Of a DNA stretch of 43,921 bases, positions 23,730 through 32,461 are shown piece by piece. Both the position numbers and the translations under genes were made by a program. The DNA comes from Mycobacterium sp. (GTDB lineage Bacteria; Actinomycetota; Actinomycetes; Mycobacteriales; Mycobacteriaceae): contig NZ_JAICZA010000023.1 in NCBI RefSeq assembly GCF_025933915.1, positions 1 to 43,921 of the forward strand. Reading direction: 5' to 3'. The notes below the pieces were generated by a model, which saw nothing but the letters and a program-made list of their open reading frames with translations, had not been told where the DNA came from and did not search any database. Position 1 is the first letter of the stretch; each line of letters begins with the position of its first letter.

Positions 23730-24446
23730 CTACAGAACCCGGGTGACCTTTTCGCTCTCGATTCGGCGCGCGTGGGCGGCCGGGTCGGCGTTGGCCACCT
23801 GCACCAGCGAGGCGCCGACGGCCATGATCGCCAGCAGGCCGTCCACCAGCTCGGCGGGCCGCGACCACGGCGCACCGGAAAGAACCCGGTCACTCGAGGT
23901 CAAACCCCTTGTCGCCGCGGAGGTTTGACAGTCGGCCAGCACCTCGTCGACCGATCGCCCGCCCAGCGCCGGGCCCGGATGAGGTTCGGGAACGATCTGG
24001 TCGCCGTGCACCCGCACCGCGGTGGCGTAGTCGGTCACGCCGATGGGCAGGTCGGGTGCCGAACGGCCGAACGGATCCAGCGACAACACCGCGACCTCGC
24101 CCCCTGCGACCGCGTCGTCCGCCTCGCCCAGCCGCTCGGCCGTGCACAGTGCGATGTCCGCCTCGCCGGCCAGCACCGCCTCCGCGCCGATCCACCACAC
24201 CCCGAACAACACCGCCGCCGTCTGCCAGTGCGCGGGCAGCAGGATCGCGACCCGGCTGGCCGGGCCGGTCCCGAGTTCGTCGCGCAACAGGTTGCCCGTC
24301 TTGGCGGCCCAGTTCGCCAGCGTCACCCCGGACAATTCGATGCGCTCGCCGGTGGCGTCGTCGTAATAGGTGATCCGTGGGCCGACCGGGTCGGCCCGCA
24401 GCATCGGATCGAGGATGGCCCCGGACAGCGTGCTCAGTTGATGCAC
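23730..24446 (-). CDS. TIGR03089-family protein (Rv3268-like)
   Basis: A 238-residue protein of a mycobacterial/actinobacterial family that resembles only the N-terminal part of acyl-CoA synthetases and AMP-ligases: PRITYYDDATGERIELSGVTLANWAAK is like the entry to that fold, and VAILLPAHWQTAAVLFGVWW follows. The ATP-binding and catalytic C-terminal portions of an AMP-ligase are absent, so enzymatic activation of an acid is unlikely and the role is unknown. The GTG at 24446 overlaps the LCP gene's stop by 13 bases, which suggests coupled translation. It matches Rv3268 in position, between the pacL1-ctpC pair and the LCP ligase. Confidence 0.82.
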   Translation of the reverse strand: MHQLSTLSGAILDPMLRADPVGPRITYYDDATGERIELSGVTLANWAAKTGNLLRDELGTGPASRVAILLPAHWQTAAVLFGVWWIGAEAVLAGEADIALCTAERLGEADDAVAGGEVAVLSLDPFGRSAPDLPIGVTDYATAVRVHGDQIVPEPHPGPALGGRSVDEVLADCQTSAATRGLTSSDRVLSGAPWSRPAELVDGLLAIMAVGASLVQVANADPAAHARRIESEKVTRVL

Positions 24447-25906
24447 TCGGGCTTGTCGGAGCCGGCGGTCAGGATCGGCGACGGCGCCGGAACGTCGGGG
24501 TTGGCGGCCACCGCGCCGGCCGTGGACACCCGGGCGGGCATGATCGATTCGGTGCCGGAAAGCCCCGAGCCCGGACCGCTGTAGTCGTTGGCCAGCACCA
24601 CCCGCACCGCCCCCGGCGCCAGCGAGGTGTCGGCGACCACCGGCAATCCACCCAATTCCTTGGAGACCTCCTTTGCCCCCAGGTCATCGCTCTTGGCGGC
24701 GCGAACCTGGCTGGCCTTGACGTGCCCGCCATCGTTGTTGCCCACCATACCCGTGGCAAAGCCCTTGGCGCTCAACACGTCTGACACGGCCGAGGCCAGC
24801 CCGTTGATATCGGTGTCGTTGACGACGCTGGCGGTGGTCTTCGCGGGGGTGTAGGCGATCTCCTCGGTCTTGCCCTCCTCCTGTTCGTGCAGCAGGCCAC
24901 CGACCCAGTCGGCCACCTGGTGCGGGTCCACCCGCACCACGCTCTGCATGCCGTCGTCGCTCCAGCCGGCGCCGTCGAGCACCGGGATGGTGGCGAAGGC
25001 GACGTTGCCGCCGGCCAGCTTCTGCATCTGTTGCACGAAATCCATCACGTCCCACCCGGCGGAGATCACCACCGACCGCTGCACGGCGGCTTCCAGGCGC
25101 CTCACCGTGGTGGGGCTGGACAACGTCTTACCGGAGATGACCCGGTGGGCCAGCGACGCCATCACCACCTGCTGGCGCACCACCCGGTCCAGGTCGCCGC
25201 GCGGCAGTTCGTGGCGCTGGCGCACGAAGCTGAGCGCTTCCGCGCCGCTGAGCCGCTGCGGGCCCGCCGGGAAGTCGGCGCCCGACATCGGTTCGAAGAC
25301 CGGCTCTTTGAGGCAGACGTCGACGCCGCCGAGCGCGTCGGTGATCAGCGAGAAGCCGAGCAGGCCGATCTCGGCGTAGTGATCGACGGTGACGCCGGTG
25401 AGATCGGCGACCGTCTTGATCAGCGCCTCGCGACCGGCCTCGGTGCCCTGGGCGGCCGCGTCCGCCGCGGCATCCCCGGCCCTGACCAGCCCGGCGCGCT
25501 TGGCTTCCCGGGTCTGGCCGTAGACGCCGTTGATCTTGGTCTTGCCCAGGCCGGGGGCGGCGACGTAGGAGTCGCGCGGGATCGAGATCGCGGTCGCCGA
25601 CTTCCCGTTGTTGGGGATCCGGATCAGGATGATCGTGTCGGTGTTGGTGGCTTCCTCGTCGCCGGCCTTCAGCGCGTCCAGTTCCTCTTGGGACAGCGGG
25701 TTGCCGTGGGCGTCGGTGCGGCTGTCCAGGCCGACCAGCAGGATGTCGATCGCGCCGTCGTCACCGCCCTTGCCCAGCGAGGGCGCCGACATGTGAAAGA
25801 TGCCGTCTTCGAAGGACCGGACATTGCTCCACGCGATCCCGGTGCCGACGACGACCGCGAGCGTCAGCACGGTGGCAATCACACGAACCACACGTTGCAC
25901 AGGCAT
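24434..25906 (-). CDS. lcp1: LytR-CpsA-Psr ligase, arabinogalactan to peptidoglycan (Lcp1/Rv3267-like)
   Basis: LCP proteins move a finished glycan from its polyprenyl diphosphate carrier to peptidoglycan. In M. tuberculosis Rv3267 (Lcp1) attaches arabinogalactan, and the gene sits beside rmlD and wbbL, which build its linker. The 490-residue protein has an N-terminal membrane helix (about 6-26), then the LCP domain with DILLVGLDSR, NTDTIILIRI, SIPRDSYV, KINGVYGQ, LGGVDVCL, and SGAEALSFVRQRHELPRGDLDR, whose Arg/Asp residues bind the diphosphate. The C-terminal LytR_C domain runs from about 360 to 455. A Pro/Ala-rich tail ends at SDKPECIN. The ATG at 25906 lies 6 bases after TAATGT, so the RNA is probably leaderless. 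It is divergent from rmlD. Confidence 0.93.
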   Translation of the reverse strand: MPVQRVVRVIATVLTLAVVVGTGIAWSNVRSFEDGIFHMSAPSLGKGGDDGAIDILLVGLDSRTDAHGNPLSQEELDALKAGDEEATNTDTIILIRIPNNGKSATAISIPRDSYVAAPGLGKTKINGVYGQTREAKRAGLVRAGDAAADAAAQGTEAGREALIKTVADLTGVTVDHYAEIGLLGFSLITDALGGVDVCLKEPVFEPMSGADFPAGPQRLSGAEALSFVRQRHELPRGDLDRVVRQQVVMASLAHRVISGKTLSSPTTVRRLEAAVQRSVVISAGWDVMDFVQQMQKLAGGNVAFATIPVLDGAGWSDDGMQSVVRVDPHQVADWVGGLLHEQEEGKTEEIAYTPAKTTASVVNDTDINGLASAVSDVLSAKGFATGMVGNNDGGHVKASQVRAAKSDDLGAKEVSKELGGLPVVADTSLAPGAVRVVLANDYSGPGSGLSGTESIMPARVSTAGAVAANPDVPAPSPILTAGSDKPECIN

Positions 25907-25912
25907 CCCACT

Positions 25913-25918
25913 ACATTA
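25913..25918 (-). promoter_or_regulatory. -10 element of a likely leaderless lcp1 transcript
   Basis: On the minus strand TAATGT sits 6 bases before the ATG at 25906, with no ribosome site between. The remaining gap to rmlD at 26015 must also hold the divergent rmlD promoter, for which I see no clear consensus. Confidence 0.55.
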
Positions 25919-26014
25919 CTTGCGACACATGAGCTTCTCGGGTAGCCGACGGCGGCGTGGCCCGCGCTACCCCGCGATTTCTTGGGGCTTTTCGGGTCAT
26001 GCCAAACTCGAACC

Positions 26015-26929
26015 ATGTCAGGCAGGATCGTGATCGCCGGCGCCGGTGGGCAGCTGGGCGGCTATTTGAGCTCGCTGGCAGCACGTCAGGGCCGTGACGT
26101 CCTGGCGCTGACGTCGTCGCAGTTCGACATCACCGACCCCGCGGCCGCCGAGCGGATCGTGCAGCGCGGTGACGTCGTGATCAACTGCGCGGCCTACACC
26201 GACGTCGACGGCGCCGAGACCGACGAGGCGGGCGCCTTCGCGGTCAACGAAGCCGGTCCCGGGCACATCGCGCGGGCGTGCGGGCGGGCCGGCGCCCAGC
26301 TGATCCACGTCTCCACCGACTACGTCTTCAACGGGGACTTCGGCGGCGCGGCGCCCCGACCGTACGAGCCCAGCGATCGGACCGCGCCGCAGGGTGTGTA
26401 CGCCCGCAGCAAGGCCGCGGGGGAGCAGGCCGTCCTGGCGGCGCTGCCCGAGGCGGTCGTGGTCCGCACCGCCTGGGTCTACACCGGCGGCACCGGCAAG
26501 GACTTCGTCGCCGTCATGCGCCGGCTGGCCGCCGCGGAGGACTCAGATCGCCCGGTGGATGTGGTCGACGACCAGACCGGCTCCCCGACCTACGTCGGCG
26601 ACCTGGCCGAAGCACTGCTGCAGATCGTCGACGATCGGGTGCCCGGCCCGATCCTGCACGCCGCCAACGAGGGCGCGGTCTCGCGCTTCGACCAGGCCCG
26701 CGCGGTCTTCGAGGAATGCGGCGCCGACGCGGCGCGGGTGCGGCCGGTCAGCACCGACCACTTTCCCCGGCCGGCGCCGCGGCCCAGCTACTCCGCGCTG
26801 TCCGGTGGTCAGTCCGCGGCGGCCGGGCTGCGGCCGCTGAGGCCCTGGCGCCCTGCGCTTGTCGCGGCCCTGGCCGCCTCTGGAAGCGGTGCCGCGGCCG
26901 ATCGACCGTTACCCTCGACGCGTGACTGA
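26015..26929 (+). CDS. rmlD: dTDP-4-dehydrorhamnose reductase RmlD
   Basis: RmlD does the last step of dTDP-L-rhamnose synthesis, reducing dTDP-4-keto-L-rhamnose with NAD(P)H. The rhamnose is essential for the linker between arabinogalactan and peptidoglycan. The 304-residue protein (304 in M. tuberculosis) is an SDR-fold enzyme with the nucleotide motif GAGGQLGGYL, NCAAYTDVDGAE, VSTDYVFNG, and the catalytic YARSK; VVRTAWVY and QTGSPTYVGDLA follow as in other RmlD proteins. I chose the ATG at 26015; an in-frame TTG 11 codons upstream has no homology. Its stop overlaps the wbbL GTG start by 8 bases, so product order in the operon follows the pathway. Confidence 0.96.
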   Translation: MSGRIVIAGAGGQLGGYLSSLAARQGRDVLALTSSQFDITDPAAAERIVQRGDVVINCAAYTDVDGAETDEAGAFAVNEAGPGHIARACGRAGAQLIHVSTDYVFNGDFGGAAPRPYEPSDRTAPQGVYARSKAAGEQAVLAALPEAVVVRTAWVYTGGTGKDFVAVMRRLAAAEDSDRPVDVVDDQTGSPTYVGDLAEALLQIVDDRVPGPILHAANEGAVSRFDQARAVFEECGADAARVRPVSTDHFPRPAPRPSYSALSGGQSAAAGLRPLRPWRPALVAALAASGSGAAADRPLPSTRD

Positions 26930-27812
26930 CGCCCTGCCGGTCGTGACGGTGACCTACTCGCCGGGCCCGCACCTGGAGCGCTTTTTGGCCTCGCTGTCGC
27001 TGGCCACGGAGCGGGAGGTGCGCGTGCTGCTTGCCGACAACGGCTCCACCGACGGCACCCCGCAGGCGGCGGCCAATCGCTACCCCAACGTGCGGCTGTT
27101 TCACACCGGAGCCAACCTCGGCTACGGGACGGCGATCAATCGCGCCGTCGCGCAGCTGGGCCGCGAGGACGACTGGGTGATCGTGGCCAACCCCGACGTG
27201 CAGTGGGGCCCGGGCAGCATCGACGCGCTGCTGGACGCCGCGTCGCGCTGGCCGCACGCGGGTGCGCTGGGCCCGCTGGTCCGCGACCCCGACGGATCGG
27301 TCTACCCGTCGGCGCGCCACCTGCCCAGCCTGATCCGCGGCGGCATGCACGCGGTCGTCGGGCCGTTCTGGAAGACCAACCCGTGGTCGGCGGCGTACCG
27401 CCAGGAACGGCTGGAGCCCAGCGAGCGGCCGGTGGGTTGGCTGTCCGGGTCGTGCCTGCTGGTGCGCCGGTCGGCCTTCGGCCAAATCGGCGGGTTCGAC
27501 GAGCGCTACTTCATGTATATGGAGGACGTCGACCTCGGCGACCGGCTCGGCAAGGCCGGCTGGCTTTCGGTCTACGTGCCGTCGGCGGAAGTCCTGCACC
27601 ACAAGGGCCACTCCACCGGCGGGGACCCGGCCAGCCACCTGGCCGCCCACCACAAGAGCACGTATATGTTTCTGGCCGACCGGCACGCCGGTTGGTTGCG
27701 CGCGCCGCTGCGCTGGATGCTGCGCGCCTCGTTGGCGGCACGTTCCCGCCTGATGGTGCGCAACGCGGTGCGCGCATCCGGCCGGCGGAAACTGGTAGAA
27801 GGGCGACACTGA
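26922..27812 (+). CDS. wbbL: Rhamnosyltransferase WbbL (decaprenyl-PP-GlcNAc linker)
   Basis: WbbL transfers rhamnose from dTDP-rhamnose to decaprenyl-diphosphoryl-GlcNAc, making the arabinogalactan linker unit; it is essential in mycobacteria. The 296-residue GT2-family protein (about 301 in M. tuberculosis) has the nucleotide-binding start PVVTVTYSPG, LLADNGSTDGTP, the DXD-type WVIVANPDVQWG and the catalytic-loop GFDERYFMYMEDVDLGDRL. There is no strong membrane segment; a basic C-terminal region (LRWMLRASLAARSRLMVR) may contact the inner membrane. The GTG at 26922 overlaps the rmlD stop, and manC begins 1 base after this gene, giving a tightly packed rmlD-wbbL-manC operon. Confidence 0.95.
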   Translation: MTDALPVVTVTYSPGPHLERFLASLSLATEREVRVLLADNGSTDGTPQAAANRYPNVRLFHTGANLGYGTAINRAVAQLGREDDWVIVANPDVQWGPGSIDALLDAASRWPHAGALGPLVRDPDGSVYPSARHLPSLIRGGMHAVVGPFWKTNPWSAAYRQERLEPSERPVGWLSGSCLLVRRSAFGQIGGFDERYFMYMEDVDLGDRLGKAGWLSVYVPSAEVLHHKGHSTGGDPASHLAAHHKSTYMFLADRHAGWLRAPLRWMLRASLAARSRLMVRNAVRASGRRKLVEGRH

Positions 27813-27813
27813 G

Positions 27814-28890
27814 GTGGGAACTCCGCAAGTCGACGTCGTGATCCTGGTCGGCGGCAAGGGCACCCGGCTGCGGCCGCTGACGCTGTCGGCGCCCAAGCCC
27901 ATGCTGCCCACCGCGGGACTGCCGTTCCTCACCCATCTGCTGTCCCGGATCGCCGCCGCGGGCATCGAGCACGTCATCTTGAGCACGTCGTACCGGGCGG
28001 CTGTCTTCGAGGCGGAGTTCGGTGACGGCTCCAAGCTGGGCCTGCAGATCGAATACGTCACCGAGGAGCGGCCGCTGGGCACCGGCGGCGGCATCGCCAA
28101 TGTCGCCGGCCATCTGCGGCACGACACCGTGATGGTGTTCAACGGCGACGTGCTCTCCGGCTCCGATCTGGGCCAGATGCTCGACTTCCACTCCGCGCAG
28201 GAGTCCGACGTCACCCTGCACCTGGTGCGGGTGGGCGACCCGCGGGCGTTCGGCTGTGTGACCACCGAGGAGGGCCGCGTCACCGCCTTTCTGGAGAAGA
28301 CCCAAGATCCCCCGACCGACCAGATCAACGCCGGCTGCTACGTGTTCTCGCGCGCCATGATCGACCGGATCCCGCGCGGCCGTGAGGTCTCGGTGGAGCG
28401 CGAGGTGTTCCCCGCGCTGCTCTCCGACCCGGACGTCAAGGTCTGCGGCTACGTCGACGCCAGCTACTGGCGCGACATGGGCACCCCGGAGGACTTCGTC
28501 CGGGGGTCGGCGGATCTGGTGCGCGGCATCGCGCCGTCGCCCGCACTGCACGGCCACCGCGGCGAGCAGTTGGTGCACGACGGTGCGGCGGTGTCGCCGG
28601 GCGCGGTGCTGATCGGCGGCACCGTGGTGGGGCGGGGCGCCGAGATCGGGCCCGGCGTCCGGTTGGACGGCGCGGTGATCTTCGACGGCGCCAAGGTCGA
28701 GGCCGGCAGCGTGATCGAGCGCTCGATCATCGGATTCGGTGCGCGCATCGGTCCGCGGGCCCTGATCCGCGACGGGGTGATCGGCGACGGCGCCGACATC
28801 GGCGCGCGGTGCGAACTGCTGCGCGGCGCCCGGGTGTGGCCCGGTGTCTCGATTCCCGACGGCGGGATCCGTTACTCCAGCGACGTCTGA
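27814..28890 (+). CDS. manC: Mannose-1-phosphate guanylyltransferase (Rv3264c-like)
   Basis: Makes GDP-mannose from mannose-1-phosphate and GTP, the donor for phosphatidylinositol mannosides, lipomannan and protein mannosylation. The 358-residue protein has the nucleotidyltransferase signature VGGKGTRLRPLTLSAPKPM, the metal/sugar loop MVFNGDVLSG and NAGCYVFS; SYWRDMGTPEDF follows. It then changes to a left-handed beta-helix of hexapeptide repeats (from about 245: GAVLIGGTVVGRGAEIGPGV and on). The M. tuberculosis orthologue is also called manB, a name used here only for the phosphomannomutase at 35461. The GTG start lies 1 base after the wbbL stop. It ends 10 bases before two tandem 30-base repeats that separate it from the convergent Nudix gene. 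Confidence 0.93.
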   Translation: MGTPQVDVVILVGGKGTRLRPLTLSAPKPMLPTAGLPFLTHLLSRIAAAGIEHVILSTSYRAAVFEAEFGDGSKLGLQIEYVTEERPLGTGGGIANVAGHLRHDTVMVFNGDVLSGSDLGQMLDFHSAQESDVTLHLVRVGDPRAFGCVTTEEGRVTAFLEKTQDPPTDQINAGCYVFSRAMIDRIPRGREVSVEREVFPALLSDPDVKVCGYVDASYWRDMGTPEDFVRGSADLVRGIAPSPALHGHRGEQLVHDGAAVSPGAVLIGGTVVGRGAEIGPGVRLDGAVIFDGAKVEAGSVIERSIIGFGARIGPRALIRDGVIGDGADIGARCELLRGARVWPGVSIPDGGIRYSSDV

Positions 28891-28900
28891 GCGGATTGCG

Positions 28901-28960
28901 CCGCCGAACGTGACGCTACCGTCACGCTCGCCGCCGAACGTGACGCTACTTTCACGCTCG
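28901..28960. repeat. Two tandem 30-base repeats with internal inverted repeat, possible bidirectional terminator
   Basis: Copies at 28901-28930 and 28931-28960 differ at two adjacent bases. The first holds a perfect CGTGAC-N6-GTCACG dyad (28909-28926); in the second the two differences shorten the dyad arms to CGTGA/TCACG. The array lies between the convergent manC and Nudix genes, where a two-way terminator would be expected, and the second copy supplies the Nudix stop codon (28952-28954). Confidence 0.6.
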
Positions 28961-29491
28961 ACCGATCGCCCGCGCGACCAGATACGCCAGCGCGTGATCG
29001 GTGCCCGCCGGCAGCGCGTCGGCGGGCCACCACCGCAGGTCCTCCGACTCGTCGCTGATCGCGATCTGCGCGCCGGCCGGTGCGTGCGCCACGAACTGCA
29101 CATCCAGATGGCGGGTCGGCACCCCCAGCGAGCACACCACCGGGTGCACGTGCACCGCGGCCAGCTCGGGTTCCATGCGCAGCCCGTCGACCCCGGACTC
29201 CTCGGTGGCCTCGCGCAATGCCGCGGCGACGATGTCGGCGTCGTCGTCGTCGCAGTGGCCGCCCAGCTGCACCCACCGGCCCAGCCGGCGATGCAACGTC
29301 AGCAGCACCTGGCTGCCGGTGTGATCGAGGACCAGCGCCGAGGCGGTGACGTGGCCCGGCACGCACTCGCGGCGGCACGCGTCGGCGCGGGCGTGCACGA
29401 AGGCCAAGACGGCGTGCCGCAACGCATCCTGGGCCGCATCAGGGGGCTCCCAGGCGGACAGGACCGCGATCGCCGACTCGCGCAGGCTCAC
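28952..29491 (-). CDS. Nudix hydrolase
   Basis: A 179-residue Nudix-fold protein. The Nudix box is GGHCDDDDADIVAAALREAT followed by EESGV: the REAxEExGx metal-binding half is intact, while the first half has a run of aspartates in place of the usual Glu and a one-residue shift. VLLTLHRRLGRWVQLGG before it and RHLDVQFVAHA after it are normal strands of the fold. Such enzymes hydrolyse nucleoside diphosphate-linked compounds; the substrate here is unknown. I chose the GTG at 29491, which overlaps the mamA stop as GTGA, over an upstream GTG at 29533. It is the last gene of the fbiA-fbiB-mamA operon, an addition to the M. tuberculosis gene order as I recall it. Confidence 0.85.
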   Translation of the reverse strand: MSLRESAIAVLSAWEPPDAAQDALRHAVLAFVHARADACRRECVPGHVTASALVLDHTGSQVLLTLHRRLGRWVQLGGHCDDDDADIVAAALREATEESGVDGLRMEPELAAVHVHPVVCSLGVPTRHLDVQFVAHAPAGAQIAISDESEDLRWWPADALPAGTDHALAYLVARAIGRA

Positions 29492-31080
29492 CGCGAACCC
29501 CGCCGGTTCCTGCGATCGGCCAGCGACACCCACACCGCGCGGCAGTCCGCCACCGCCGCGGCCGGCAGGCCCAGCCCGTCGATCAGCACGCGGCGGTCGA
29601 CCAGGTCGAGCGCCTTCTCGATCTCGTCGGCCTTCAACAGCAGGTCGACATCGCAGGGGAGCTCGGGGTCGGCGTGCTCCGGCCGGGGAACGGGCAGCTG
29701 CTCGGCCTCACGGGGTTCCAGCTCCAGCACGCCCCCGCCGTAGCTGCGTCCGATGATCTCGGTGAAGGCGAACGTCACGCTGTTGTGGAACACCGCGGCC
29801 AGCGCCGCCGGGTCGACCCCGGGCGCCAGGCGCACCCGGTGCACCGTATCGGTGCTCGTCGCCGCGGCCGCGTTGACGGTCAACCGCGGCGCCCGGTGAA
29901 TCTGGCGCAGCAGGAACAGGTCTGGCACCCACAGCGACGGCGTGCTCCACCAGGGCTTGCGGATCGAGCACTTGTAACCGCGGTGCACGCCGGCCGCCTC
30001 CCCGGCGCGGATGTGGGCGATCAGTGCGGGATCGGTCGGCTCACGCGGCGCGTTGAGCAGCCAGCTGCGGTGCCCGGCGGCGACATCGCTTGCCCGGCAA
30101 TCGGTGTCGTAGAGGAGCCCGGACAGCTGGGCGCTGCGCGAGACGAGCGGGAGGCAGTGTGGGCGTAACCCCAGCTCGCGAGCCTGCGCGTCGGTCAGGG
30201 TGAAAAAGGCGTTGCGCCCGGTCACGATGCCCACCTCCACCTCGGCGAGAGACCCGAGCGGGGTCAACGCTTCGGAGCCCTTGAGCGCCCGCAACAGCCG
30301 GATCGCGGCGGGGTCCAGAAAGTACGTGGTCCACTTCTCGTTTTCGTGCAGCAGCGCGGGCGCCCATTCGACGCCCAGGTCCGCGTCGGCCAGCGCGTCG
30401 GCGTCCGGCAGGTGCACCGTGCGGATGCGCGCGGGGATTTGTCCCGCGCCGCTGTCTCGGACGCCGCAGAACAACACCACCTCTTGCAGGATGCCGTCGA
30501 ACACCAGCCGCTCGAAGGTCAGCAGCGTGATGTCGCGGAATCGGCTCAGCAGAAAATCGCGCAGCGGTGCGGCGTAGGTGACCTGCAGCAGCTCGGCCGG
30601 AAGCACCAGTCCCACCCGCCCGCCGTCGCGCACCAACATGGTGCTCGCCACGACGAACGGGACCCAGGCGTTGGTCAGCCTGGTGGGACGCAAGCCCTCG
30701 CGTCGCATCACCTCCAGCGCCGGGTCGCGCTGCTGCGCTGCCCAGTTGCCGAACCGGATGTAGGGCGGGTTGCCGGCGACCCCGTCCCAGCCGCCGGCCT
30801 CGGTGCCGGCGAGCCAGGTGAACAGGCTCTCGGCGTCGACGGGAGCGAATCGCCGGGACTTGGCCGCCTCCCGCGCGATCAGCTCGACGCCGCGCACCCG
30901 GTCGCTGAGCCCGGCCAGCTCACGCAGGATCGCGCCGTCGCCGCAGGAGGGTTCGACGATCTTGGGGCCGGCCTCACGAACCCAGCGGGCCAGGAACTTC
31001 GCCACCGGCGCGGGGGTGTAATAGCCGCCGCGGGCCTTGTCGGCCGAGGCCGCCACCTTGCCCGCGAACGTCATGGGCAT
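29488..31080 (-). CDS. mamA: N6-adenine DNA methyltransferase MamA (Rv3263-like)
   Basis: MamA of M. tuberculosis methylates adenine in CTGGAG and, where such sites overlap promoters, changes transcription. The 530-residue protein (about 550 in M. tuberculosis) has GGYYTPAPVAKFLARW, the SAM motif EPSCGDGA (residues 43-50) and the catalytic NPPY (104-107), then a long target-recognition region with GIVTGRNAFF and LLNAPREPTDPALIAHI and a C-terminal GRSYGGGVLELEPREAE. No restriction endonuclease gene is nearby, so it is a solitary methylase, as in M. tuberculosis. The ATG at 31080 (or 31074, two codons in) is 22 bases after fbiB. Specificity here is inferred from the orthologue. Confidence 0.93.
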   Translation of the reverse strand: MPMTFAGKVAASADKARGGYYTPAPVAKFLARWVREAGPKIVEPSCGDGAILRELAGLSDRVRGVELIAREAAKSRRFAPVDAESLFTWLAGTEAGGWDGVAGNPPYIRFGNWAAQQRDPALEVMRREGLRPTRLTNAWVPFVVASTMLVRDGGRVGLVLPAELLQVTYAAPLRDFLLSRFRDITLLTFERLVFDGILQEVVLFCGVRDSGAGQIPARIRTVHLPDADALADADLGVEWAPALLHENEKWTTYFLDPAAIRLLRALKGSEALTPLGSLAEVEVGIVTGRNAFFTLTDAQARELGLRPHCLPLVSRSAQLSGLLYDTDCRASDVAAGHRSWLLNAPREPTDPALIAHIRAGEAAGVHRGYKCSIRKPWWSTPSLWVPDLFLLRQIHRAPRLTVNAAAATSTDTVHRVRLAPGVDPAALAAVFHNSVTFAFTEIIGRSYGGGVLELEPREAEQLPVPRPEHADPELPCDVDLLLKADEIEKALDLVDRRVLIDGLGLPAAAVADCRAVWVSLADRRNRRGSR

Positions 31081-31102
31081 AAGTATCTCGGAAAACTCCG
31101 GC

Positions 31103-32461
31103 TCACCTGCGGATCAGGAGATCCCCGGCGTCCGCGGCGTCGCGCGGGCCGGTGGGGTCGGCGGCATAGCCGATGGCGATGGCGCCCAACGGCTCCCAGT
31201 CGGCGGGCAGCTCGAGCTCGGCGCGCACCAGGTCGGCGGCGAAAATCGTCGAGCCGATCCAGCAGCTGCCCAGCCCGCGCACCGCCAACGCGACCAGCAG
31301 GGCCTGCACGGCCGCGCCGACCGCGACGGTGAACATGGTGTGCTCGGCGCCGGTGCGGGCGGCATCGGGATAGGCGTGGGCGCCGTCCGGAACCAGCATC
31401 GGGATGACGACTTCGGGCGCGTCGTAGAGGAGCTGGCCGCGCGCCACCCGCCGCTCGACGGAGTCGGCCGCCCGGCCGTCGCCGGCGAGGTCGGCGCGCC
31501 ACTTGTCCTTCATCCGGTCCAGCAGCCGGGTCCGGGTGGCTGGGGTCCGCAGCCAGACGAACCGCACCGGGCGGGTGTGGTGGGGGGCCGGTGCGGTCAG
31601 CGCCTCGGCGACGGCCGCCTCCACGAGATCCGCGGGCACCGGCTCGGCGCTGAACCGGCGCACCGAGCGCCGCAACAGCTGCGCCTGGCGGCGGCCCAGG
31701 TCGACGGCCTCGGCGGTGCCGAGCCAGAACAGGTCTTCGGTGCCGGGCCGCACCAAGTGCCGCGCCGTCGAGCCGTCGTCGCTCACGGCCAGGCCGCGCA
31801 CCACCGCCACCGGCATCGCGGTCAATTTGCCCTTGACCAGATCGGCGGCGGCGGCGATCTCGTCGGCGACCGCGACCTCGGTGACCAGCAACTCGTTGCC
31901 GTGTTGGTCGATCGCCCCCGAATAGCCATGCAGCACAGCCAGACCCGCGGCGCCCACCGCCGCGTCGGTCTGGCCGTTGCGCCAGGCGCGGCCCATGGTG
32001 TCGGTGATGACCACGGCGACCTCGACCCCGAGCCGCTCGCGCAGCCCCGCGCGCAGCGTCGCGGCGCTGCCGTCCGGGTCGACGGGCAGCAACGCCAGCT
32101 CGTCGCGGCCGACGTTGGATCCGTCCACGCCCGCGGCGGCCTGCACCAGCCCGATCCGGTTCTCGGTGATCAAGGTGCGGCCTTTGCGGGCCAGCACGCG
32201 AACGGCTTCGTCGTCGACCAGCTTGCGCCGCAGTCGATCGCGCTCCTCGGGATCCCGGGGCGCCGGCACCAGCCGGCCCTCGCATTTGGACACCGCCTTG
32301 CTGGTGACCACCACGACGTCGCCGTCGCGCAGCCACGGTGCGGCCGCGGCGATGGCCGCGCCCAAATCGTCGCCGGGCCGGAATTCGGGCAGCCCGGCGA
32401 CGGGCAGGATCTCGATCGCGGCGGCGGTGCCGTGTTCGCCGGGTGAAGGCGAGTGAGTCAT
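31103..32461 (-). CDS. fbiB: Coenzyme F420:L-glutamate ligase / dehydro-F420 reductase FbiB
   Basis: FbiB finishes cofactor F420: the N-terminal domain (about 1-245) adds a gamma-linked poly-glutamate tail to F420-0, and the C-terminal FMN-binding nitroreductase-like domain reduces dehydro-F420-0. The 452-residue protein has the ligase segments [33 protein letters not shown] and [19 protein letters not shown] in order. The nitroreductase-like half has [19 protein letters not shown] and [20 protein letters not shown]. The ATG at 32461 overlaps the fbiA stop by 4 bases (ATGA). Unlike separate CofE enzymes of archaea, the two domains are fused, as in M. tuberculosis. F420 serves mycobacterial redox enzymes and activates nitroimidazole prodrugs. 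Confidence 0.96.
   Translation of the reverse strand: MTHSPSPGEHGTAAAIEILPVAGLPEFRPGDDLGAAIAAAAPWLRDGDVVVVTSKAVSKCEGRLVPAPRDPEERDRLRRKLVDDEAVRVLARKGRTLITENRIGLVQAAAGVDGSNVGRDELALLPVDPDGSAATLRAGLRERLGVEVAVVITDTMGRAWRNGQTDAAVGAAGLAVLHGYSGAIDQHGNELLVTEVAVADEIAAAADLVKGKLTAMPVAVVRGLAVSDDGSTARHLVRPGTEDLFWLGTAEAVDLGRRQAQLLRRSVRRFSAEPVPADLVEAAVAEALTAPAPHHTRPVRFVWLRTPATRTRLLDRMKDKWRADLAGDGRAADSVERRVARGQLLYDAPEVVIPMLVPDGAHAYPDAARTGAEHTMFTVAVGAAVQALLVALAVRGLGSCWIGSTIFAADLVRAELELPADWEPLGAIAIGYAADPTGPRDAADAGDLLIRR

Noticed and set aside
28901..28960. A CRISPR array
   Set aside because: Only two direct copies with no spacer between them; better read as a tandem terminator-like repeat.
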